Positions 59,701 to 64,000 of a stretch of 64,000 nt of DNA are shown here, piece after piece. The notes under the pieces are model-generated. The model did not search any database and was not told the DNA's origin. It was given only the letters and a program-made list of their open reading frames with translations. The DNA comes from Flavobacterium sp. Root420 (GTDB lineage Bacteria; Bacteroidota; Bacteroidia; Flavobacteriales; Flavobacteriaceae). A program made the position numbers and the translations under genes. The stretch covers positions 186,394 through 250,393 of the forward strand of contig NZ_LMEF01000001.1 of assembly GCF_001427905.1 (NCBI RefSeq), read 5' to 3'. The stretch's first letter is position 1; the number at the start of each line of letters is the position of its first letter.

Positions 59701-59987
59701 CCAGCTTTAACAGTCTGATTAAGTGTCATGGTCTCCTGGACCATACAACTTAATCCGATCGCATTTTGGAGAGTCGCAAAAGTAGTTAAGCCTGGATCAT
59801 TGTCGAAGGCTCTTGTCGGATTATCTACATCTAAACCGAAACATAATACACCCGTTTGACTATTTGTTTGAGATATTGGTCTACAAACAGTCTGAGAAAA
59901 GGCATTACTACATAAAAGGAATAAAAATAATAGCCCGAATAATCTCTTCTGATAGTCGAGATTACAAAAAGTAAATTTTTTTTTCAT
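50748..59987 (-). CDS. Giant T9SS type B secreted adhesin with Ig-like repeats
   Basis: A 3079-residue surface protein. Signal peptide 1-32. About five copies of a jelly-roll-like module of 150 or so residues (starting near 33, 452, 860, 1360 and 1522) alternate with Ig_7-type domains marked WYD-GG. Residues 1980-2740 hold ten units of about 80 residues, each with FC and CE(S/N) cysteines. A DUF11 domain follows (about 2870-2970), then the gliding-motility type B C-terminal domain (NEFTPNNDGANDLF to the end). It is SprB-like in plan. Role inferred: adhesion or gliding. Confidence 0.9.
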   Translation of the reverse strand: MKKKFTFCNLDYQKRLFGLLFLFLLCSNAFSQTVCRPISQTNSQTGVLCFGLDVDNPTRAFDNDPGLTTFATLQNAIGLSCMVQETMTLNQTVKAGDQIVLYLGTGNGLLNVGLLSNVSIQTKLSGTDVGPRVALNSPLLNLNLLSGNAIGEARYTVPGDANEVQIQVGGLLSLLVNLRIYDVRLDFAKPTVTGGLNQTICSGASATLTATPVAGTSLAWYSSTSATTALATGNSYTTPNLTAGTTYYIGVERAGGCEGNDRVPVVVNVSNPVAPAISSSGTAVCSNGATQQTTLSLINPIPGTTYNWYNVGAGGTVLASGTTYSPTVPLGTTSFYVEAVIGSCLSPTRTQVDVTSNAVPAAPTVLTQSVTIQSGQNAILSAETSQAGVTLNWYDVATGGTALATNTSTYTTPILTATKTYYIEAKSAVGNCVSATRAPVTVTVIPTVLGGCLEAGSQQTVQNGLCLLCSSTNPNNSVDGNPATAARLTIPVGLINGWIQQTLQFNNPGKAGDIVDVELELPGGLADVQLLGALSLATYNGATYNNDRISVNNPLITLQLLSGNRFRASVVAGANFDRVEIRLGGLATLLTTVDIFQATYRYKAPTITGNTTICGGLTTILTADTSLGETIKWYDALTGGNLLASTAAYTTPALTANTTYYVEVTRNGCVNSERNPVLVTVNNPVAPASVVASPLNICDGDATTITIQSPVVGTNYNWYDAASGGNLVFTGTSFSTPTLTASTTYHVEAVIGSCLSASRTPVSVNVNPRPAAPVPVSSNVIIQSGQSVMLAVVSNSGLAYTWYDAPTGGTILQATGSSTYTPTPVLTANKTFYVEATDLVSNCASSSRAVINVTVINTVSACLQPNFQATSTNGLLCVGCTSTNDGDSVDGNINTAATLFTPVALAGAFIQQQLTFPTPGQAGDIIDVELELPGGLADVSLLGGGISFATYNGVTYNNDRFLLTNNLLSLQLLSGNKFRASFTATAAFNKLEIRIGGGLATLVTTLNIYGASYRFPNATITGAGTPICAGQTATLAASSTGTETFTWYDAPTGGSLVAVSPTLPLNATTTYYLEATRGGTCVNSIRQPVTVNVLSIPTATDITIASPLTASCAGGIVLTPTSALAGATFKYYTDQNKTQEITTGTIAGVTYVKDGTTGALTISGLNALNAPYAYYVSVLNGGTCENINGTLKEVIVNFPTVTPLVVIGTPLVGCGSANLADAITGFDTAANTYTFFNPSNAVITAEAAANITTSGLYSVQAQATGSNCPSAIATINVTINQLPTLTVDPAQSVPVGTDVTLNATSNGTIVWYDPQGNALTGSPSFTTGALNTPGIYTYTVVATLGTCSRTGTLSINVRNPNDCQSLTERVYANGQSSGSIITGSVINATNAIDGNPQTYSTIATGIGLLGIGTTWQNLTWPANIVKGTPVTIKLGSENSGVAVGQNLSVIGTKAGIDIGTMQSVSGSLLNLLSGDNTYEFTFVPANAAGPQDYDGIRIQSASLVSVAQNTKVFDAYYERSVATVACTPGDIQDIFYGATDLGLPIGALTATVGVSDAWNIADNDLTTFATMYSGVGALAAADLMVDFKTPSIVSDTLRIVISKPAVLLNVNLLTGFTIQRYLGNVAVGAPIQNTSTSLSLRLLPGNTMAVALVSSPTESYDRVRIRFGGVAGVLEFLRVHTIERVANTSVIGGDPDNKVTVCPGTDVTLQIPEEACSTYLWYNAPTGGTVVASGITYTVPSTLPAGIYKYYVQPVRYGCESFARGEVTIEVRSSSPVSALANITLNGGTTTTICTPTGTVTLATVLTGTPAITNPVYHWYSFNGTTSQLIAGEITNQLIVNGLIPGTYTYFVGVSGDNYCETAEADRKQITFTILRPSDQNDLSVSDVSICHDLPVILTPTASLLTNTIFYWYLDANKTQPITNGSTIGGVTYTISPLGVLTATGITLAMSPISYYVGVSSDTTCENIAGTLQTATVIITDPGTPVITDTAQEFCLVNAPTFATINVSPAVAANIVWYDALIGGNLIASTTALTTGTYYAAIKDPITNCESAVRLAIAISVTDPGTPVITDTAQEFCLVNAPTFATINVSPAVAANIVWYDALTGGNLIPSTTALTTGTYYAAIKDPATTCESNVRLAIAISVTDPGTPVITDTAQEFCLVNAPTFATINVSPATNIVWYDALTGGNLIPSTTALTTGTYYAAIKDPTTTCESNVRLAIAISVTDPGTPVIADTTQEFCLINTPTFATINVSPAIAANIVWYDALTGGNLISSTTALTTGTYYAAIKDPTTTCESNVRLAIAISVTDPGTPTTADNTQNFCLVNAPTVANIQVNEANVVWYSTQTGGTVIPVTTALVNGIYYGAILDPVTGCQSTTRLQVTITISDPLTPTTADNTQDFCLVNARTVANIQVNEANVVWYSTQTGGTALAATTPLTTGVYYGAIKDPVTGCESTIRLQVTINVTDPGTPTTADNTQDFCLINTQTIANIQVNEANVIWFSTQTGGTAIPVTTALANGIYYGAILDPVTNCESAIRLQVTINLTNPATPTTTNASQSFCITSVPTVASIQVNEANVVWYSTLTGGTALASTTALTNGIYYGAIKDPVTGCESTVRLQVTVNINNPAATPTTNNATQNFCSVNAPTVANVQVNQTNVVWYSTATGGTALPATTALVTGTYYGAVSSTIGCENPVRLAVLVNVNTPGVITTPRTTQTFCLSKLPTLANILVNETNVVWYSSATGGTPLAANTQLTAGTYYAGALNNTTNGCESATRLGITINFENDALVQLATTDDTPCVFQGVTYSIANGKSNYVWSVTNGTITSGGGTADGSATISWSDIGPGKVTVTYINNCDETTTKTLNVIVATCSDLTITNTVSNPTPNFGEQITFTVTVNNVGQGNFINTVVSDLLPSGYNLVSTNTTAGTYDPATSLWTIPTLNAGQSVTLTIVAEVLPGGDYLSVATVEISTPLDVDAANNSASVSVVPICLTVYNEFTPNNDGANDLFRIDCIESYPNNELKVYNRYGSLVYSKQHYENDWNGTANVSGVINRGDMLPTGTYFYVIDIGDGTVKKGWLSVMR
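51640..54045. repeat. Ten tandem coding repeats of about 240 nt in the adhesin
   Basis: Units of 240-246 nt, 80-82 codons. The conserved AAACAGAATTCCTG phrase recurs near 53269, 53509, 53755 and 53999. The four units nearest the 5' end (53060-54045) are almost identical at DNA level, and the others are more diverged. Such near-identity favours unequal recombination and copy-number change. Confidence 0.85.
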
Positions 59988-61204
59988 AATTTGGAAGATT
60001 AGAAAATGGACAATAAAATACCTGTTGCGATAAGCACATATGCTTAGGCAATTTTAAAAAACGTTAATAATCAGTTACTTAAAATGAAGTTTAAAATACT
60101 AGTCGACTGTTATTTTAACTTCATTTCATAAAAAAACATTGCGTATACAGAAGTACACAAAGACCACTTCTTATTCTTTTGAATAAAAAATGTCTCAAAA
60201 ACTTTGGCGGAATACTGATATAAATCAATTTTCCAAATAAATAGAATGACTTGTTAGGAAGTTAATTTTCGGAAAGAAAATTTGTTTAGAAGTAGAATTT
60301 GGGGAATTCTATTAAATAAAAAAGCATGTTTCAATTTCTATAAAATGTTGATTAGATAATTTATTTTTTACTTAGAAATTTATGCAATTCTAAAGCTGAA
60401 ACACTATTTAATTAATACGAAGGATTATCAATAAAAAAATTACGACAATACCTTTTATAAACAAAGCCGCCAATTGGGGTTTGTAAATAAAAAGCTGACG
60501 TAATATTGGCTTTTTTGAAAAACGTTAATAATTAAATTAAAATTTGCTTTTTGAATAACCTTAATTTTATCTATAAGAGTAAAAAATAAGGCTAAAATAA
60601 TTTGAAGACCAAATCTAAATTTGATGGGTAGAGTAAATGTTAATTCCATAAGCAAATTAATTAAATTGTTTAAAAAAAATTTAAACTCTAAGGCAATAAA
60701 AATCTTTAAGTATATTTCATTTAAGGAAGATCAAAACTAAATTTTTTATATATCTGATAAATATTTTTGTTTAATCTTTCTTTTACTAAAATTAGTTAAA
60801 ATGAAAATATAAAACAAGAATAAAATTCTTATTTTTTTAAATGGAAAAAATGAAAAAATGTTAAACAAAGCTCTGTAACACCATAAAAATAAAGGATTTA
60901 CAACAAAAAACAAGTGTTATAAATATCACAAAAAAAAATAAACATCATTACGAATATCATAAAAATGAAAGAAAAAACCTATAAAAAATAATTACCATCA
61001 ATCGTAATTTACTTAAACAAAGCATTTTAACCGTCTGGATTTATAAAACAACAACAAAAGTAAAATTTCTATCATTATTCTAAAAAAACAAGTAGAAATA
61101 CGGGGTAAAAAAAACATAAAAGATTAAACAAAAGTTAAAAACAAAAAAAATAGACAAACAATTGAATTTATTGCTTGCCTATTTTGTCCGATTTATTTTT
61201 TGAA
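59988..61204. other. 1.2 kb AT-rich gap upstream of the adhesin gene
   Basis: I see no credible gene. It holds a short palindrome TAAGCA-CATA-TGCTTA at 60031-60046, two copies of AAAAACGTTAATAAT (near 60057 and 60516), and many A/T runs. No clear TTG/TAnnTTTG promoter was found for the adhesin. The region could be a large regulatory leader or the scar of lost genes. Confidence 0.5.
61149..61183 (-). terminator. Terminator of the DUF6495 gene
   Basis: A 14-bp stem on the minus-strand RNA (61170-61183 with 61149-61162), including two G-U pairs, then a U-run. It is 22 nt after the stop at 61205. Confidence 0.75.
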
Positions 61205-61678
61205 TTAAGATTCTAAAATAGTATTAATTTGTTTAAATAATTGTCCATCGCTTAAAAAAGCTCCCTGCTGAATCAATTCAAAAATAGATGCATTTCTATC
61301 TTCGGTAAATACTTTCTTTCCAACTTTCATTTCAATCGTTTCTGTAAACATATTATCACTTAACCATTGCAAACCCTCCTTAGTTAAAAAATCTGTTTCA
61401 GGAACCAATGATTTTAATACTATTGACTGAACATGTGTTTCAAAACACTGAAACAGGAAAATATGGTTTTTAGAAAAATGTTCTAAAAATTCTGCTCTGG
61501 ACAAAACACCTTCCCAAATCAAATCAGAGAAAACATCCAGTTCTTGTTCTGCCACTTCAGGTTTATTTATTTTAAGAGAATCCCATTCCGCTTTATCAAT
61601 AGCCTGAGTGGCTAAAAAGCTTGCGAATTCTGCATGTAATTCATCAAATTGCTCTTTTGTAAGTCTTGCGTATTTCAT
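61205..61678 (-). CDS. DUF6495 family protein
   Basis: A 157-residue soluble protein of a family found in Flavobacteriia: MKYARLTKEQFDELHAEF at the N-terminus, SDLIWEGVLSRAEFLEHFSKNHIFLFQC in the middle. No signal peptide or metal motif. Function unknown. It has its own terminator. Confidence 0.75.
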   Translation of the reverse strand: MKYARLTKEQFDELHAEFASFLATQAIDKAEWDSLKINKPEVAEQELDVFSDLIWEGVLSRAEFLEHFSKNHIFLFQCFETHVQSIVLKSLVPETDFLTKEGLQWLSDNMFTETIEMKVGKKVFTEDRNASIFELIQQGAFLSDGQLFKQINTILES

Positions 61679-61751
61679 TTATTTTCTTTGTTTAAACATC
61701 TTTAAAAAAAGAGGTCAAATATTTTAAATCTTTATTATTGATCAAAAAAAA

Positions 61752-61771
61752 GCCCTCGCAAATGCGAGGGC
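61752..61771 (-). terminator. Terminator of the TonB-dependent receptor gene
   Basis: Perfect 8-bp GC-rich stem GCCCTCGC/GCGAGGGC with a 4-nt loop, and a U8 run on the minus strand, 24 nt after the receptor stop codon. Confidence 0.92.
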
Positions 61772-61795
61772 AAATTTATAACTTTTTTTCCTTTA

Positions 61796-64000
61796 CTAGA
61801 AAATGTATCTGATACCAAATTGCATTTGCCATCTTGAGGTTAAACTAGCATCATAACTAAAGGTTTTAGTTGGTGTATTATTAAAAGTATAAGTTGGTGT
61901 ATTTCCTGCAACAGTCACTCCTATTGGCTGAACGCTGGTCGGAACCTGAACAACTCCCCAATCTGAATTTATCAAATTTCCAAAATTCAAAATATCAATA
62001 CTAAATTGAATGGTATTCTTTTTCTCAGAAGCCGATGAAACTTTAAAATTATAGTCCTGCAATAACTTTAAATCACATCTTCCTCTCCATGGAGATATAG
62101 CCCCATAACGTTCTGCATATTGCCCTCTTCTGTCTTTCATATATTTATCCTGAGCAATGAATTTATCAAATGCGTCAGCCTGACCAGCCCCACTAAAGGT
62201 CATTTGAGAAATTTCTGCAGTCGTAGGGATATATATTAAATCATTTACAGAAGACCCGTCTCCATTAATATCTCCTCCATACGTATAATTAAAACGTCCT
62301 CCCTGAGCATATTCTAAGAAAGTCGAAACTGTTGTTGCCCATTTGTCATTTCCATATTTCCATTTTTTAGAAGCAACCCCAATAAAACGATGATTGTCTC
62401 CATATTTAGAATTGGACAATACATCATTATTTACATTTCCAAGTGCCGGATTAAAAGCAAAAGCATCCCCCGTTATTTCTGCCTCGATAGAGTTAACATC
62501 TTTTGATTTCAAATAATTATAAGCAACACTGGCATACAAACCATTTTCAAATGTCTTCTGTAATTTAACCGTTGCATTAAAAGCACTTCCTTTATCTGAA
62601 TTAGTCATTACATAAGCATTATTTGCCCCTTTATCTGCTGCAGTATAAATTAATCTGTTATCAACACCAGCTAATGTCCCTGTTGGGTCTTTTAATCCCC
62701 AATTCTGAACATGTACCGCATTTATATCCTTATTATAAGACAAATCTAATGTTACTATATAATTGCTTTCAAATCTATGATCAAATCCTAAGCTTGTTCT
62801 CCAAACCTGTGGCCATTTGTAATCAGGATCCATAATCTGCAAGAAACTATCATCAGCACCACTTACCTGATTTCCTAACCATACAAAAGGGATTCTTCCG
62901 GTAAAAACTCCAGAACCTCCTCGGAGTTGTGACGTTGCGTCGCCTTTAACATCCCAATTGAAACCAATTCTTGGTGACCATAATATTCGATCACTTGGTA
63001 AATCTGTAGATACTAGTTTTACTGCCTGACCAGTTTGTGGATCATAATAATCTATACTGTTGTCTCTACCGGCGCCTCCGTTTTCTGTATCTATATATTT
63101 CTGAATCAAATCAGCTGTATTAAAATACAATGGTTTGTCAATTCTTAAACCTAAAGACAATTTAAAATCATCATTTAAGCTAATATCATCCTGCGCATAA
63201 AATGCTAATTGGCCTACATTTAATTCAGCCAATTTCCACCCACCATCAGCTCCAACTTCAAATTGACTTTTTGTGTTAAATGTATCTTGTGCATATTGAA
63301 GATTTTGCGCAATAATACTTGTTGCATAAGGTTTAGCAGCGTCATCTAAAAAATCCTGAGTGGTGAAATAAGGCGTGAAAAAAGTTCCTGCATAACCATT
63401 TGGATTTCCAAAATTGTCGTATCCAGCTAAATTGAAAGAGTTTTTAAATCCAAATTTTTCAAAAGAAGCCCCAAAAGTAAACACATGTTTCCCCACTGTA
63501 TAAGTTAAATTATTAGTAATCTGAATTACTTTTTGATCTAAAGTATTGTTGATGGAAAATGGTTCATGCCCGGCAATAATATAATTAGAACCTGCTCCAT
63601 CCTGAATATTAATTACAGGAGCCGGAACTGAAAATGGCACTCTGTAATCATTAAAGTGAGAATAACCTGCCTGTAATTTATTTGAAATTTTTTCACTGAA
63701 TTTTGAATTAAGCTCCACTAAAAATGAACTTAAATTATTATTTATTTGGTATCCTGAGTTTCTAAATTGCAATATTGAAGCATTTGGACCTCTAAAACCT
63801 AAAGCTGTTGGGTGAGCCGGTTTATCTTTTGATGCATCTAAGAAATTATAAATTACCGCTAATTTATGATTATCATTTATATTCCAGTCTACTTTAATGA
63901 TTCCTTTATTGGAGTTTGATTCATGTATGAAACCCTGATAAGCACCGGTATCATATCCTAAAGTGGCCAATGCATTTGAAACCGCAATTAAATCAGATTC
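61796..64000 (-). CDS. TonB-dependent receptor (Oar-like), N-terminal part missing at window edge
   Basis: The C-terminal 734 or so codons of an outer membrane receptor. The frame stays open to 64000, so the gene starts beyond the window. Long barrel strands with extracellular loops are visible, e.g. FYAQDDISLNDDFKLSLGLRID, and the end is WQMQFGIRYIF with the terminal aromatic residue for outer membrane insertion. Sequence style fits Oar-like/carboxypeptidase-regulatory TonB receptors. The plug domain lies outside, and the substrate is unknown. Confidence 0.88.
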   Translation of the reverse strand, partial: ESDLIAVSNALATLGYDTGAYQGFIHESNSNKGIIKVDWNINDNHKLAVIYNFLDASKDKPAHPTALGFRGPNASILQFRNSGYQINNNLSSFLVELNSKFSEKISNKLQAGYSHFNDYRVPFSVPAPVINIQDGAGSNYIIAGHEPFSINNTLDQKVIQITNNLTYTVGKHVFTFGASFEKFGFKNSFNLAGYDNFGNPNGYAGTFFTPYFTTQDFLDDAAKPYATSIIAQNLQYAQDTFNTKSQFEVGADGGWKLAELNVGQLAFYAQDDISLNDDFKLSLGLRIDKPLYFNTADLIQKYIDTENGGAGRDNSIDYYDPQTGQAVKLVSTDLPSDRILWSPRIGFNWDVKGDATSQLRGGSGVFTGRIPFVWLGNQVSGADDSFLQIMDPDYKWPQVWRTSLGFDHRFESNYIVTLDLSYNKDINAVHVQNWGLKDPTGTLAGVDNRLIYTAADKGANNAYVMTNSDKGSAFNATVKLQKTFENGLYASVAYNYLKSKDVNSIEAEITGDAFAFNPALGNVNNDVLSNSKYGDNHRFIGVASKKWKYGNDKWATTVSTFLEYAQGGRFNYTYGGDINGDGSSVNDLIYIPTTAEISQMTFSGAGQADAFDKFIAQDKYMKDRRGQYAERYGAISPWRGRCDLKLLQDYNFKVSSASEKKNTIQFSIDILNFGNLINSDWGVVQVPTSVQPIGVTVAGNTPTYTFNNTPTKTFSYDASLTSRWQMQFGIRYIF

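Noticed and set aside
60455..60655. 66-codon minus-strand ORF in the gap before the adhesin
   Set aside because: Random-looking hydrophobic sequence in an A/T-rich stretch, with no promoter, ribosome binding site or relatives that I recognise.

Overview
The window looks like a chromosomal segment of a Flavobacterium-like member of the Bacteroidota. The base composition is AT-rich and Shine-Dalgarno sites are weak. Two promoters fit the Bacteroidota TTG / TAnnTTTG consensus. Lineage markers are present: PorD, a PorP/SprF protein, a type B type IX secretion (T9SS) adhesin, FabV, a SusC/Oar-like TonB receptor and several small flavobacterial DUF families. No rRNA, tRNA, CRISPR array, phage or complete insertion sequence was found. 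The species call is an inference.

Region 1 (1-10917, minus strand) is one large arginine/proline cluster. In transcription order it runs: GNAT N-acyltransferase, argG, argC, argD, proA, proB, a GxxExxY gene, an argF' type transcarbamylase, argB, an argE-like M20 amidohydrolase, and argH (cut by the window edge). The transcarbamylase carries Ser89 where substrate choice between acetyl- and succinyl-ornithine is set. With the Bacteroides-like GNAT, this points to the N-succinylated arginine route. The promoter lies about 320 nt upstream of the first gene, leaving a long structured leader. Most internal spacers carry short palindromes or quasi-tandem repeats. The GxxExxY gene sits between two inverted 52-nt repeats, like a small cassette dropped into the operon.

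Region 2 (11173-27992) is mixed housekeeping: an M1 peptidase, an aldose epimerase-like protein plus acetyltransferase, outer-membrane proteins, smpB, a lipoprotein, an HTH-Fic protein with a degenerate active site, pcm, an oxidoreductase, 3-hydroxyacyl-CoA dehydrogenase, a YggS-type PLP protein, a DnaQ-GIY-YIG fusion nuclease, a K+ channel with a zinc ribbon, miaA and an acyl-ACP thioesterase.

Region 3 (28050-35143, minus strand) holds rtcB-prfH-TPR (RNA repair and ribosome rescue). Upstream of it is an unlisted 27-codon ORF followed by a strong terminator. Beyond that lie a two-component system (response regulator and histidine kinase), coaE and a family 2 glycosyltransferase.

Region 4 (35265-47576) holds fabV, recN, porD, coaBC, rpoZ, bamD, dapA and a DUF6913 gene on the minus strand. 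A split 5'-nucleotidase pair follows on the plus strand, then a membrane protein and ligA on the minus strand.

Region 5 (47822-59987, minus strand) is a surface-adhesin operon: a 3079-residue secreted repeat protein with a T9SS type B C-terminal domain, a PorP/SprF partner, and an OmpA/TPR/PD40 lipoprotein-like protein. It is preceded by a 1.2 kb AT-rich gap. The window ends with a DUF6495 gene and a TonB-dependent receptor cut by the right edge.
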